NCBI GenBank assembly: GCA_019671005.1
Contig: CM033711.1
Location: 55,725,049-55,789,048 of the forward strand
From: Hibiscus mutabilis
Lineage: Eukaryota > Streptophyta > Magnoliopsida > Malvales > Malvaceae
DNA: 64,000 nt
Direction of reading: 5' to 3'
Shown here: in pieces, positions 21,446-34,200 of the stretch
How the letters are laid out: every line of letters begins with the position of its first letter
How positions within the stretch are numbered: the stretch's first letter is position 1
Translations under genes and position numbers: made by a program
Notes under the pieces: generated by a model
Told to the model about the DNA's origin: nothing
Seen by the model: the letters and a program-made list of their open reading frames with translations, nothing else
Database searches by the model: none

Positions 21446-22660
21446 TTGAAAGAAATCCGAAAGCAACTTTAAGAGCTGCAAGACAAGGGTTTCATCCGAC
21501 CTAGCTCAACTCCTTGGAGTGCTCCTGTCTTGTTTGTGAAGAAGAAAGATGGCACAATGAGACTTTGTATTGATTATCGACAATTGAACCAGCTCACTAT
21601 CAAGAATCGATATGCTTTTCCAAGGATTGAAGATCTATTTGATCAACTTAATGATGTTGCAGTGTTTTGAAAGATCAATCTTTGATCTGGATATTACCAA
21701 ATGAGGGTGAAAGAAGAAGACGTACCCAAGACAGCCTTTCGAACTCGATATGGTCACTATGAATTCCTTGTAATGCCATTCGGGTTAACGAATGCCCCAG
21801 CTGCATTCATGGACCTCATGAATCGAGTATTCAAGCCCTATCTTGATAAATTCGTGGTAGTATTCATAGACGACATCTTGGTCTATTCTCGAAACAAGGA
21901 AGAACATGATGAACACCTCTGAATTATTTTACAAACACTCTAAGAACGTGAGCTATTTGCAAAGTTCTCCAAATGTGAATTATGGTTATCAGAAGTTTTG
22001 TTTCTCGAACATATCATCTCAGCAGAAGGGATCAAAGTAGACCCAAAGAAGATTCAATCTATTTTGGATTGGAGACCTTCTAGGAATGTAGGAGAGGTCA
22101 GAAGCTTTCTTGGTTTGGAAGGGTATTATTGACAATTCGTCAAGGGATTTTCAACCTTAGCCACACCCTTGACCAAGCTCCCTCGAAAGGATGAACCATT
22201 TGAATGGTCAGAGAAACAATAGAAAAGTTTCGACCATCTTAAGCAAGCCTTGACCCATACCCCGGTCCTTATACAACTAGAATCGGGAAAAGAGTTCATT
22301 GTGTACAGTGATGCATCACATTCGGGACTAGGATGTGTCCTAATGCAAGGAGGCAATGTTGTAGCATATGCATCACGTCAATTGAAGCCTCACGAGTTAA
22401 ACTACCCTACACATGATCTAGAATTGGCTGCTATCGTGTTTGCTCTCAAAATATGGAGGCACTACTTGTACGGTGATAAGTGTTACCTATACATCGATCA
22501 CAAAAGCCTCAAATGCCTCTTGACCCAGAAGGATTTGAACTTGAGACAATGAAGGTGGATGGAATTGTTGAAAGATTATGACTTGGACATCGATTATCAT
22601 CCAAGAAAAGCCAACGTAGTTGCAGATGCTCTTAGTCGTAAATCGAGCTTGGGTAAGCCA
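21446..22660 (+). pseudogene. Reverse transcriptase-RNase H of element B
   Basis: RT motifs in order are FIRPSSTPWSAPVLFVKKKD, LCIDYRQLNQLTIKNRY, YGHYEFLVMPFGLTNAP and the catalytic FVVVFIDDILVYS (near 21855-21890), intact. The connection RSFLGLEGYY precedes RH: YSDASHSGLGCVLMQ (first Asp), LELAAIVFALKIWRHYLYG (Glu), IDHKSL (second Asp) and DIDYHPRKANVVADALSRK, all three acidic residues present. Stops fall near 21669, 21681, 21920, 21943, 22130, 22220 and 22549. Most replace Arg, Trp or Gln codons. The longest open pieces are 21701-21922 and 22250-22552. Confidence 0.9.
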
Positions 22661-22779
22661 TTCGAAACCTTTGTAAATAGTCATACTAATGAAAATTCCT
22701 CTTGAATCCATGAACCTAATTCTATAACTCTCCCTGTAGCATCTCATGTAATCAATGCACACTTCTGAGTGTACAAAAA

Positions 22780-23335
22780 GCATGGACTCTTGTCTAAACT
22801 CCAAGTTTAATCCAACTTGATCTCTAGAATCAAAGATCTTCAACAAACTGACTATGATCTTCAAGTTATCATGTTGAAACTAGATTCAAAACCAAATTCT
22901 AATTTCTCCTTTCATTCGAATGGGCTGCTCTACTTTAAGGATAGAGTTTGTGTTCCTAACAATGAAGAATTGAAGAAGGAAATCTTGCAAGAATCTCACC
23001 AAAGCTCTTTCTCAATACACCCTGGATCAGTCAAGATGTATAAAGACCTGAAACCCCTATATTGGTGGCCAAGTATGAAGTCAGCTATCACAGACTTTGT
23101 ATCCAAGTGTCTAACTCGCCAAAGAGTCAAAGCTGAGCATAGAGTCCCTACGAGATTGCTTCAACCAATTGAATTACCCAAATGGAAGTGGAATCATATT
23201 ACCATGGACTTTGTGAGTAGTATTCCTTGTACTCCAAGAAAGAGTGATGTCGTGTGGGTGATAGTGGATAGATTCACTAAATTGGCTCATTTCCTCCCTA
23301 TTCGAATGAACTTAGTTAACACTGGAGCTTAGGTA
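22780..23335 (+). pseudogene. Integrase N-terminal part of element B
   Basis: The open stretch 22817-23332 carries SHQSSFSIHPGSVKMYKDL (both zinc His), then CLTRQ, where the second Cys has become Arg. The catalytic core begins ITMDFVSSIP (first Asp) and VIVDRFTKLAHFLPIRMN, then ends. The remaining two catalytic residues, the C-terminus and the chromodomain are missing because inverted element C begins at 23336. Confidence 0.87.
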
Positions 23336-24125
23336 AGTACTTCTTTCAATTGGTCAAAGCTTCTTTGTTGTTCTTCAGATCATATGAATGGCACATCTGT
23401 GTGGACAAAATCGAAAATCCTTTAACAAACCTTTGATAATATCCAGCAAAGCCAAGGAAACTTCAGACTTCGCTAACATTCCTCAGAGATCTCCATTCAA
23501 TCACAGATTGAACCTTTTTCAGATCAACCTTAATTCCAGAGGCCAAATTTACATGTCCGAGAAAAGATACTTTGGGTAACCAGAATTCACATTTGTTGAA
23601 TTTGGCATAGGGTTGATTATCGGTAAGAGTCTTAACACAATTCAAAGATGTTTTGAATGTTCAGCTTCATCTTTCGAATAGATAAGAATGTCATCAATGA
23701 AGACCACGACAAACATATCTAAGTAGAGTTTAAAAACACGGTTCATGAGATCCATAAATACAACAGGGGCATTTGTTAGACAAAATGGCATCACTAGGAG
23801 CTTGTAGTGACCATGTCAGATTCTTTAACCTTTATTTGGTAGTATCCCGATCTAAGGTCAATCTTGGAGAATACCAAAGCACCTTTCAATTGATCGAACA
23901 TGTCTTCGATTCTTGGAAGTGGGTACTTGTTCTTAATCATAGCCTGATTAAGTTGCCAGTAATCTATGCACAATCTCATTGATCCATCTTTCTTCTTGAC
24001 AAAGAGTATCGGGTCTCTCCAAGGAGACGAGCTTGGCTGGATGAATCTTTTGTCTTGTAGTTCTTGCAACTGCTTCTGAAGCTCTTTTAGTTAAACAAGA
24101 GCCATTTTGTAAGGGGTGATGGATA
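23336..24125 (-). pseudogene. Reverse transcriptase of element C
   Basis: Minus-strand motifs in order are ELQDKRFIQPSSSPWRDPIL, FVKKKDGSMRLCIDYWQLNQ, FSKIDLRSGYYQIKVKESD, then GHYKLLVMPFCLTNAP in another frame, and the catalytic FVVVFIDDILIYSK near 23680-23720. The conserved DVPKTAFRTRY segment is deleted between KVKESD and GHYK. The connection LPKVSFLGHVN and LASGIKVDLKKVQSVIEW follow. The fragment ends at the first RH residues. Confidence 0.85.
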
Positions 24126-24665
24126 TAGGGTTGATTCCCAGTTGAGTTTCAATTTTGAATTCCACTTCACGACTCGGTGGTAGTCCTAGAAGTTCCTTAG
24201 GAAAAACATCAAGGAATTCAGATACAGTTGGAATGGATTTTAAACCAAAATCAAATTCATCTCGTTTGATCATAGCATCAAAGATTGAGGTGGGTTTCTT
24301 ATCAATCAAAAGGATGGATTCTTTACCTAAACCATAGAGAAAAAGCCTTCATTTTTGACAATCTCCCCAAGCCTGGTGTTTTCCTAACCAGTCTAATCCC
24401 ATATTAAATCAAATTCGCAAAAGAGAAACACGTACAGATCAATAGGGAAATGAATGTTTTGGATGTATAGGGAACAGTTTCTACAAATGAGGTTTATGGT
24501 CATAATTCCTCCTATAAGATTTGAAACTACCAGCCCTTGATTAATAGTTTTAGATTTTAGATTTAATTTCACAAGCAATGGAAAACATATAAACGAATGA
24601 GTGGATCCCGAATCAATTAAAGCATAAACAGGGTTTTCATTTAATTCAACAGTACCTGCTATAAC
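24126..24665 (-). pseudogene. Aspartic protease and linker of element C
   Basis: The minus strand has the active site YALIDSGSTHSFICFPL with DSGS intact (near 24590-24640), then HFPIDLYVFLFCEFDLIWD and a stop. The linker DKKPTSIFDAMIKRDEFDFG and LPPSREVEFKIE continue at 24091-24309. The DLVLGLDWL turn is disrupted by a stop near 24395. Confidence 0.85.
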
Positions 24666-25701
24666 ATCAGGTGCCTCTTCATCATCACGATTTCGAATTT
24701 GATACACTCGAGCAAGGGCCCGAGACTCTTGATGAGTGGTAGTAGGAGCTTGTCCTTGAGTTCTCCCCGAGTTTCCTAAATGAGTTTGTTTCGGCCCTTT
24801 GCCCCTAAGAGATGGAAATTGATTCGAATTGGAGGCCACTCTAGTCAAAGATTTATCCAAGGTTTGAAAAAAATCACGAACATAATGATCTAGGCTTCGA
24901 CACCGGAAACATGAATTTAATTGTTTTCTGCATTGATCGAAATGATAATTCTGACAAATATTACAATGTCGAGATTTTGGATCTTTACTAGAATTCCCCG
25001 AGCTATTGATAGAGATTGATGGTGCGGGGGATTTGATTATTGTCTGAGGCTTCAGGATGAAGTTACCCCTTGGAGAAGCAACATAACTTGACGAATCCCT
25101 TCCTTGATTTTTTGGCTTCTTGAAAGGCCATTGAGACTTGCCATCATTCCTTGGCCTCTTGTCTTTCTTAGAAATTTTCTCCCTTCTTTTATCTGCTGCT
25201 TTCATCCTAGCCTCGATAGCAATCACTCAGTTTACCAAGTCTTGAAAATCAGTTATTCCAAGAGCCGTAAACATCGGGCTCAATTCATCATTCAATCTTT
25301 CGATGAACATTCTGCATTTAACCTCCTCCTTCTTAATATATTTGGACCCATACTTGTAGTATTTGCAGAAATCACTAACATTCAGCTGCTTCTGGATTCT
25401 CTTCATCAGATCCCGCGAATGTATAGGCTCGATGCTGAGCCAATTTATCAATTGGGACCCTAGGTTGAATCACTATGGATGCAGGAGAATCATTTTGTTT
25501 CAGATTAGTAACAAGTTGATTAAACACTTCAGTCATGCTGAGAAGGCATTCTTTTTGGAAATGATTAACTTGAGGAGCTTCAGGCTATGGTCTTGCAGCC
25601 TTTTGAGGGTCTGCTTGCTCCTGACCCAATCTGACACTTCCTCCTTCATTGGAGGAGCCAACCGAGCTATCTTTATCCCGAGCCATATGTGTTTTAGACA
25701 T
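24666..25701 (-). pseudogene. Gag of element C
   Basis: ATG at 25701-25699 starts the MSK...DSSVGSSNEGGSVRLG leader shared with D and G. The central Gag core (WLEATTRILTKQ in B) is largely deleted, so VSDFCKYYKYGSKYIKKEEV follows soon after the leader, then FIERLNDELSPMFTALGITD. Frame 24393-25226 is open for 277 codons through the zinc knuckles into AP. CNICQNYHFDQC is intact, while CFRCRSLDHYVRDF has lost its final Cys to Phe. A basic KRREKISKKDKRPRND stretch precedes the knuckles. Confidence 0.85.
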
Positions 25702-25766
25702 ATGAAATTAACATTTAAGAAAGATTCAATGAAACAGGGTCACATGCACAATTCAATTCAACTCAT

Positions 25767-28700
25767 TATAATACCCAACCCCCAGGCCTAGAAGATAATA
25801 TTGTTTGAGGAATAGACAATCTAACTTGTCTAACAAGTTAGAGATCGAACAAGGAAATGACTCATGGGGAGACCTTTAGAGCACAAGCATTCGAACAAAT
25901 AATCTAAAAAGCATCAAAGATATCACATTACAGTCATTCGAATTGAGATATGAGACATGTGATCATTCTAAATTTTATACATAACAAGGATGTGAATCAC
26001 AAGTATATCAATTATTTTGGGTCATGATACTCGATTAAGAACCAATATAAACAAGGCATGCCAATTTAAGCATTTAAGATCATTTCGTAACAACAAGGAT
26101 CCAAGACTTTCCTAATAATGTGATCTAATCAAATTTTACATGGACATGAGTAACTTCTAATTTTATAATCATTTGATAAGATAAACATGCATTTCTTATT
26201 TCAATTATAGACTCGATAGGTTTTGACGTACTTTAATCACACACAACCAGTATAAAACCGCATCATACCATTATCATGCATTCAAAAACAAGCTTTTAAG
26301 ATCTCCTAGGTTATTCGAATCTAGCAACCAAGCCAAGTTAAGCAATATCATCCACTAACAAGCACCTTAGGCCAAACATTTAGAAATATATATACAAGCC
26401 TTTAATAAGTTACTATTTACAATCCCCTTATAATAGACAAAATATTATAACATAACATTCCAAACTAGTGCCACCTTCTAGGAGTTTAACTTAACAAAAC
26501 AAAAAAAAAACATACTTTTGTTTCCTTTAGTGACCTTGCCAAAATCTCCCCCAAGCTTGATCAACAATAAATCTCTCCTGTACAATTATCGGGGTGAGTA
26601 ATTAGGTTGCTAGTCTCGAAACTTTAACAACTAAGTATATAGATACTCAAATACTAAATCATAATTTAACCATTTAATCTTGAAACAGTATTGCTCCGAG
26701 ACGACTACCAACCATTTGAAATTTATCATTTGAGTAACATACTCCCTATTCATCAAACAAGAAGCTTATTCTAAGCTTATTTAATCATATATTTATAGCA
26801 GGCTTCTATGAAGAAGATTACATTGTCAAGCAACTCATTTAAGTTGAGTAATTAAAAATTCAATTTCCTTAACTCTCAATCACTTACAAGCAACCTTAGT
26901 TGGATAATATGGCATTGACTAGTTGCTAGCCTAGAATACATAATCAATCAATATGAATAGGCAATGGTAATTCTATTACCATTGAAACATTAGTCATTTT
27001 CAATTTGTTAAGGGGTACCTTAGTACCAACCAAGGGACCTTAGTCCAGTTCAGGCTGAGCTCAGAAATTCCTATTGGCATTCCAATCTATCTAGGACTAA
27101 ACTAATCAAGGCTCTTACAAATCTACAATAGGTCATCAAGGTATTCTAATACCTTTCAAGCTCTCTAACTTCATCCACAAGATACCACATTAAGCGTAAT
27201 AATAATCAATCCATGTTGGATTTGAAATGCATAATCAGAAGTCCATACATACCTTGGACTCTTACCTTAACAAGCAATAGCAATCCCCAAGAATATATAG
27301 GCATATTATGCCTCACAAATCAATCAAGAAATTGTACTAATTTAACAATCTATGCTTATTTAAACATAGTCATACTCACAAGTACTCCAAGCTAAGCTTG
27401 ATCATGAATCACAATGCCCTTTTGTCTATCCTCTCCTTGTTCAACCTCTTTCTTGTCTAGATAATACAACAATAACAATATATTAAAATCAATCCCTTGA
27501 GAATTTAGTTCACACATCATTTCAACAATCCAAATATCTTCCATTATTGCTTTTAATTTGAAATTGCCCTTCTTTCATTAGTTACTTAACACTTTTCAAT
27601 TAAGCTTATAAGTTACAATCAATCTTTCTAAATTAACATGCTCAATTATCATTACTTGATACTCAATTTTAGTCTAACAATGTACAATAACTCAATCCTC
27701 CTAAAACAGTCCCAAAGGAGACTGTTTGAGCAGGGCGGCTTCCATTTCCCGTACAAGGTCATACAATAGCCATTTAAACTCTCTTTCATATCTAATATAA
27801 CAACCATTAATACTACATTAGAATTAATTTTATTGACCTTAAATTTGTATGACATCCAAGCATGATTCCATAATTGTACCATTGCAACATTCGAATATAT
27901 CACCATAACAAGACAATTCTCTTAATGTTACCACTGTTTCAAATCTGCCCATATTCTTTTATATATTTCCTTGTTCTTGAATCGATTTCTCTATCCAGAT
28001 TACAATCACAATTTACCATAGAATCCTATTATCAAACATCATAATGGCAGTTATCAAGAGGTTGGCTAAAACAAACATTTTACCAGATTCAATCAATATA
28101 ACAAGTCCTAAACGAAACTGCTCGATACAGGGTAGATTTAAAGCTTATTCAAGACCACTTAAACAATCTTTAAACCTGCATTTTCCATATTTCTAGATCT
28201 CCTAAACCTTCATACTAACAATTTGAATTGACTAGCATTTGATTAACTTAATTTCTAGGCACCAATTCAAGGTTTAAGCAATCTACATTACCCAACAATT
28301 CAAAATAGTTTCGTTCCATTCTATAATCGAACAAGAAAACTTCAAAAGTCTTGTTTAATACTTGATTCTATCAATATAATTCCATTACCTATAATTCCAG
28401 CAATCTCCCAAAATTTATAGCCATTATAATCACTCTAATGAATTCAAATCAAAGTCACCAAGACAATTGGTTACCAACATGCTTTAGGTAACAATTTCCC
28501 ATGCCTATTATAACCATCATTGAACTAAATCTTCTTGCCATGCAAGGATTTCAACAATCAAGAACAAACTCTAACTACAAGCAAATATTAAACACATTAT
28601 TACCACAACTCAAAGAAACAATACAAGAGACTTGCATTTCCTCAAGCATGCAAGAACCATGAACTCCAAAAGTGAGTGAAACCCAAGCAAAATGTTATCA

Positions 28701-29035
28701 ATTTAAGTACACTCCTCTTCACTCTCTGAATCTCCTATTTAGGGTATGAGAACAAATGAAGACAACCCTAATCTATTTGTTTGTCTCACATAATGTGATT
28801 ATAATCCACATGTTCACATCTAATTGGCCCATATCATCTATTCCCATTCATCTTTAACTTTACCATGCAACATTAGCATTTTTCACTTCAATCAATTTAG
28901 TCCATTTTGACTTTGGCTTCTAATTTATAAATGGTTCAATTCGGCCCCCTTAAAGTTTTAATTAATTACTTAATTTGTCTTTCCTTAATAAACATATCAT
29001 GTCACTACTTTTAATTTACAATTTAGGATGTTACA
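25767..29035 (-). repeat. 5' LTR of element C
   Basis: On the minus strand it starts TGTAACATCC (29035) and ends GGGTATTATA (25767), a decayed GGTGTTACA. Length is 3269 bp. The tRNA-Met primer site expected just left of 25767 is not recognisable. No gene is present. TAGTGCCACCTTCTAGGAG near 26465 matches the same block in LTR-D and E. The mid-LTR TTGGCGACAG array is absent or unrecognisable here. Small open frames are incidental. Confidence 0.8.
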
Positions 29036-29935
29036 GGGCAACATCAAGAGACCCCTCTCGCCCATTCTCTTGGTTTTAGCTGTTTTAGTTTCTTTTTAAT
29101 GGTGATGAATTTGGAAAACGTTTGTGTTTTGTTGGTTAAATCCCTCACCATGAACTAATTTCATAGTTGGTGGGGGATGTTTGTTTAAACGTTATCTTTA
29201 TGCTCTAGTTTCTTTAATAATAACTATGTTTGGCAATACTTTGTCTATTCGGTATACTTTGATTTCTCCTAAATACTTTGCCAAGCAAGAGCTGGAACTG
29301 TTGGCCTATTGCTTCTCAATATCGTAACATACTTGGGGTGGCAACGATTGCGTTGTTGAACACTAACGAGAAAAGCTTCGAGAGAAGTCGTTCAAGTAGA
29401 TGAACTTACTTTGGAAGTTATATCTACCCCTTAGGAGTATAGATTGGTTCTTAATCAAATCAGTTTATTTAAAACATGCACTATAGAGATATAGGGGTTT
29501 TTATATGATCGACTTAGGGCAATGACCATCGAGAGAGGCTTTGCTAATTTTGAATCTGCTCGGAAAACAATGCCAAGACAGTTTGACATTAAAGGCTGGC
29601 ACGACATGAAAAGCGCAAAAACTAGGCATTCCTTACCAACATTCATCACTCATTAAGAGATCTTCCTTTCAAACATTTTACTTCACTTTTATTTCTTTTC
29701 TTTTTAAGTATTCCCAAAACAAACCTTCAAAACAAACATCTTTTCTTCTAAGGCAAGTAACAATCGAACAATCGAATTCCATGTCAATCTCTATGAGATC
29801 GATATTCAGCTTAACTGTTGTATTACTTGCAGACCATGTATACTTGCATGCAAAAGACTCTTGGCACTGATTTACTAATACATACATTTTCCTCTTTTTC
29901 CAACATTCATAACACACTTCTTCTAGAAATTTACA
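29036..29935 (+). repeat. 5' LTR of element H (R/U5 part)
   Basis: It ends GAAATTTACA at 29935, followed by AGTTGT and the primer site. The TTACTTGCAGACCATGTATACTTGCA and CACCATGAACTAATTTC blocks are the reverse complements of those in L1 and L2. The U3 and promoter were removed by the insertion of C. No gene is present. Confidence 0.8.
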
Positions 29936-29941
29936 AGTTGT

Positions 29942-29961
29942 TGGCGTCGTTGCTGGGGATT
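29942..29961 (+). other. Primer binding site of element H (tRNA-Asp type)
   Basis: TGGCGTCGTTGCTGGGGATT matches the Athila tRNA-Asp primer site with two C-to-T changes. It lies six bases after the LTR end. Confidence 0.85.
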
Positions 29962-30031
29962 GCAACAAAGTCGATTGATTTTAGGCTTTTACTTGTCTTT
30001 CTTTTACTTTACTTTTATTTTTACTTGGTGT

Positions 30032-31750
30032 ATGACCACAAGCCACCCTATGGTGGATGAGTGACCATACGATCCGAAAATTGAGAGAACCTTGAGGAGG
30101 TTAAAGATAACATATCGAGAGATGAATAATCAAGATAATCGAGGGAATGGTATGGCGAACAATGCAGGCAATACACGTAACAATGAGATACCACCACCAT
30201 CTGTTGTCCCACTTGTCGATGAAGAGAGACCTGTTAGAGAACATTCGGCACCAACCATTGACAATTTAATGCCAGAAATTATTGGCACAGAGGAAAATGA
30301 ACCAAATTTTGAACTTAAGCCGGTAATGATTCAAACTCTTTCAAATGTAGGTCAATTTGATGGTGCACTTAATAGAGATCTGGGACAACATCTAAAGTAG
30401 TTCATGGAGATTTGCTAATTATTTCAGCAAACTAGAGTATTTGGAGACACTGTGAAGTTGAGGTTATTCACCTTTTCCTCGCGAGATAGAGCCAAGGCTT
30501 GGCTCAATTCTTTGCCACCTGGCTCAATCACTTCATGGGCAGACCTATGCCAGAAGTTCTTGACACAATTTCAGTCGCCAACACTCACTGCCAAGCTACG
30601 AGGTGTGATTATTACATTCAGGTAGGCTGAGGATGAAACTCTATATAATGCTTGGGAGAGATTTAAAGATCTATTGAGAAGGTGTCCTATGCACGAATTC
30701 CTGAATTGGACCCAAATTCAAACCTTCTAAAATAGATTGAAGGCACAAACGAGGATGTTGTTGATGCTTTAGCAGCTAGATCATTGCTTGACAAGAGGTA
30801 TTCGGAGGTTGTTGACATTCTAGAAAGGGTTTCGATTATCGATTTTGAATATCATGTTGCCAGACTTGGGATCGGAACCAAAACCAATGGGAAATTTTAG
30901 GTTGATGAACTAACATCCATTCATGCTGAGATTTCCAGCCTCACCAACATGGTGAAAACGTTGCAAAAGAACAAATAGTTCCAAGAAGTTAAAGCATTAT
31001 ATCCATTATGTACAATTTGCGGAGAAAACCATTATGTGGAAGAATGCCCTGCCAACCCTGAGTCGGTAAACTTTGTTGGCAATATTAATCATTACTATAA
31101 TCCTAACTCTAATACTTATAATACAAGTTGGAGACAACTCCCTAACTTAGCTTGGGGAAATCAAAGAGGTAATCAGCATTATGTACAATTGCATAATGCC
31201 TAGAGGCAGAATAACAATGCCATACCAGCATTCAATGGTAATGTCATGCCAGCATTTTATCAAAATGTTGCACCACAAAGATCTTAAAACAATTACCAGA
31301 AAAGGAAAATATTCAACCAATGAGGTACTCCCAACGATTACATGGAAAAGAATGATGTCACAGTCAAGAGTTTGGCAGCAACAATGAGAAACTTGGAAAT
31401 TCAAATTGGAAAACTTGCCAATGCACTAAACAATAGACCCTATGGAGCCTTACCAAGTGACATTAAGATGCTCGGCACAAAGAAAATGAGCAATGCAAGG
31501 CCATAACCCTTCGAAGTAGTAAGCAGTGCGAGGCAGAGATGGCTGCCACGCAGCCAGTTAACTGCCAAAATGAAAAGCCAGTGTCGACAGACAAGCCCAG
31601 AGAAGCAGAAAAAGATTAAATTAAAATAGATGATGCCAGTACCAGTGCTAGAACCGGTGGCAACAATGATGCCAACATTGATGACAAACAGACTGAGGAC
31701 AAACAACATATTGATGCCAAAATAGATGTTAGAACTACCTCAGCAAAGAC
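30032..31750 (+). pseudogene. Gag of element H (Athila-like)
   Basis: ATG 30032 begins MTTSHPMVDE and a TGA, then continues in frame as PYDPKIERTLRRLKITYREM. The core reads FELKPVMIQTLSNVGQFDG, LRLFTFSSRDRAKAWLNSLP (the retrotransposon Gag fold) and TLYNAWERFKDLLRRCPMH. Stops occur near 30398, 30415, 30625 and 30900. The zinc knuckle CTICGENHYVEEC is intact at 31009-31047 (C-x2-C-x3-H-x4-C). The C-terminal part to about 31750 is rich in Asn and Gln and broken by shifts. Confidence 0.85.
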
Positions 31751-31754
31751 AACT

Positions 31755-32455
31755 GTGCCAACATATGTTTATCCGCCGCCACCTTTTCTAGCAAGACTTC
31801 AAAAGAACAAACAACACCAACAATTTAAGTGCTTCTTGGAAGTTCTTAAGCAGTTGCAAATTAACATTCCATTGGTAGAAGCCCTTGAGCAAATGCCTCA
31901 CTATGTAAAATTCATGAAGGACATTCTGTCCAAAAAGAGAAAGTTGGGTGAATTTAAAACTATTGCTCTCACTGAGGAATGCAGTGCCATGATCCTAAAC
32001 CCAGTTCCACTAAAGTTGAAAGATCTGGGAAGTTTCACTATTCCTGGAACATTTGGCAACAAATTTATGGGCAAGGCATTTGTGACTTGGGAGCCAGCAT
32101 CATCTTGATGCCAATGTTAGTTTTTAGGAAGATTGGCATAGAAGCAAGACCTGCCACCGTGACACTCTAGCTGGCAGACTGATCCTATACGCATCCCAAG
32201 GGTAAGATTGAGGATGTGTTGGTGAAGGTAGACAAATTTATCTTTCCAGCTAATTTTATCATTTTGGATTATGAAGTCGATGTTAATGTTCTGATTATTT
32301 TAGGCAGGGCATTCCTTGCCATAGGTAGGGCTCTTATTGATGTTCATAAAGGGGAACTTACAATATGTATGAATGACCAACATGTTACTTTTAATGTGTT
32401 TCAAGCTTTAAAATGTGCAGATGAACTGATGAATGTCAAGACGAGGAGATGATAG
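31755..32455 (+). pseudogene. Aspartic protease of element H
   Basis: The open stretch 31755-32108 reads LLVEALEQMP-type lead (LVEALEQMPHYVKFMKDIL), LSKKRKLGEFKTIALTEEC and GSFTIPGTFGNKFMGKA. The frame shifts at about 32085; the other frame reads the active site CDLGASIILMP. After TAG near 32168 the frame 32216-32452 gives FPANFIILDYEVDVNVLIIL and GRAFLAIGRALIDVHKGEL. It is typical of the retropepsin domain of Athila-group elements. Confidence 0.87.
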
Positions 32456-33775
32456 AGTCCATTTATACTGGGGATATGACACAGTTATGCCATGATATAG
32501 AATTTGATGCTAGCATGCTTGATGGCATGGCTGAAATATTTGAGGAACCTAAGGAATCATCCTTGGAGGCTGAAGATGTAAGTTATTTTGAGCCACTACA
32601 GTTGGCCAGAAAAGAGACAAAAGAACCTAAACCATTGATTGAGGAACCACCGGAGTTGGAGCTTAAGACACTACCAAATCACTTGAAGTATGCTTATTTA
32701 GGTAAACACTCAATTGTTCCAGTGATCATTGCCACTGATCTCACTAATGATCAGGAAGAGAGATTGCTGGCAATATTAAGAAATTATAAGCAAGCGTTGG
32801 GTTGGACCTTGTCAGATATCTGAGGTATTAGCCCAACCATTTGCAAGCACAAGATCATTTTGGAGGAGTACCATGGTAGAACCATTGAAGCTCAAAAAAG
32901 GCTAAACCCAAGCATGAAAGAGGTAGCTAAGAAGGAGATGATAAAATGGCTTGATGTCGGTATCATTTATCCCATTTTCGATAGCTCATAGGTTAGCTTG
33001 GTGCAATGCGTGCCAAAGAAAGGTGGCATGACCGTGGTAAAAAATAGTGAAGCTGAATTAATTCCCTCTAGGACCATCACCGAATGGAGAGTGTGCATGG
33101 ATTATAGAAGGCTGAATAAGGCTACAAGGTAGGACCACTTCCCATTGCCTTTCATTGGCCAGATGTTAGACAGATTGGCAGGTAAAGCTTTTTACTGTTT
33201 CTTAGATGGTTACTCAGGTTATAATCAAATTTCCATTGCCCCTGATCATCAAGAGAATACCACATTCATGCGCCCCTATGAGATGTTTGCTTTTAGAAGG
33301 ATGTCGTTTGGCCTGTGTAATGCACCGACAATATTTCAATGTTGCATGATGTTTATATTTTTCTGATATGATCGAGCATAACATGGAAGTATTCATGGAT
33401 AATTTCTCACTGTTTGGTAAAACATTTGAGGAATGCATTCATAGTTTGGAGCAAGACTTAAAAAGATGCATCGAGACAAACCAAGTGTTAAACTGGGAGA
33501 AATGCCACTTCATGGTGAAGGAGGAAAGTGTTATCGGTCATCAAGTAACTAAGAGAGGACTAGAAGTTGATCAAGACAAAGTGGAGGTAATCAAGCAATT
33601 GCCGCCTCCAATGAGTGTTAAAGGTATAAGGAGTTTTTTAGGTCATGTCGATTTTATCGGCGGTTTATTAAAGATTTTTCAAAAATTGCTGAACCTTTAT
33701 GCTTGTTGTTGGAACATAATGCCACTTTTTCATTTGACGATTCTTATTTGAGAGCATTTCAGGAACTTAAAGAGA
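32456..33775 (+). pseudogene. Reverse transcriptase of element H
   Basis: It opens with the linker LKYAYLGKHSIVPVIIATDL and ALGWTLSDI. Then ISPTICKHKI, RVCMDYRRLNKAT, HFPLPFIGQMLDRLAGKAFY, CFLDGYSGYNQISIAPDHQE and FRRMSFGLCNAPTIFQCC follow. The catalytic motif reads FMDNFSLFG, so the second Asp of MDD is Asn and the copy would be inactive even if translated. Stops lie near 32821, 32989, 33130 and 33364, with a frameshift near 33366. The connection KGIRSFLGHVDFIGG is present. Confidence 0.9.
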
Positions 33776-34200
33776 AATGATTAATGCCCATATAGTCATA
33801 GCACCGAATTGGAATGAGCCCTTTGAGATCATGTGCGATGCAGTGACTATGTCGTTTGAGCAGTTTTGGGACAGCGACATGGCAAGGTTTCCATGCCATC
33901 TACTATGCCAGCAAAACCTTGAATGAAGAACAACTTAATTACTCTACAACCGAGAAAGAATTTCTTGTGGTTGTATTTTCTCATTCAATTGGTAACAAGG
34001 TTGTGATTTATACAGATCATTCGACATTAAAATATCTCTGGGTAAAGAAGGATCCCAAGCCCAGATTAATCCAATGGACGCTCTTACTTCAAGAATTTGA
34101 CCTAGAGATCAGATACACAAAAGGCCACGAAAACTTAGTAGCTGACCACCTTTCACATTTAGAGCATCACAATGAAGATGGTAAGACTAAAGTTATTAGA
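33776..34200 (+). pseudogene. RNase H of element H
   Basis: APNWNEPFEIMCDA (first Asp) leads into ATWQGFHAIYYASKTLNEEQ, NYSTTEKEFLVVVFSHSIGN (Glu), VVIYTDHSTLKYLWVKKDPK (Asp) and YTKGHENLVADHLSHLEH. The frame is open from 33856 to 34575, running on into integrase. A frameshift near 33850 separates the first part. Confidence 0.87.

Larger units (their letters stand above)
16204..23335 (+). mobile_element. Element B: chromovirus with 5' LTR, gag and pol up to integrase
   Basis: Order is 5'-truncated LTR, tRNA-Met-type primer site, gag, AP, RT, RH, INT. It breaks off inside INT after the first catalytic Asp and meets element C in inverted orientation at about 23335. Numerous stops and frameshifts mark it as dead, though all domains are easy to read. 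Confidence 0.9.
23336..29035 (-). mobile_element. Element C: inverted chromovirus with 5' LTR, gag, AP and RT
   Basis: On the minus strand the order is LTR (25767-29035), gag, AP, RT. The element stops at the start of RH (FDQLK near 23350). Its LTR start at 29035 lies inside the Athila-like LTR of H, so it inserted there. Its 3' half and 3' LTR are lost. Confidence 0.85.
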
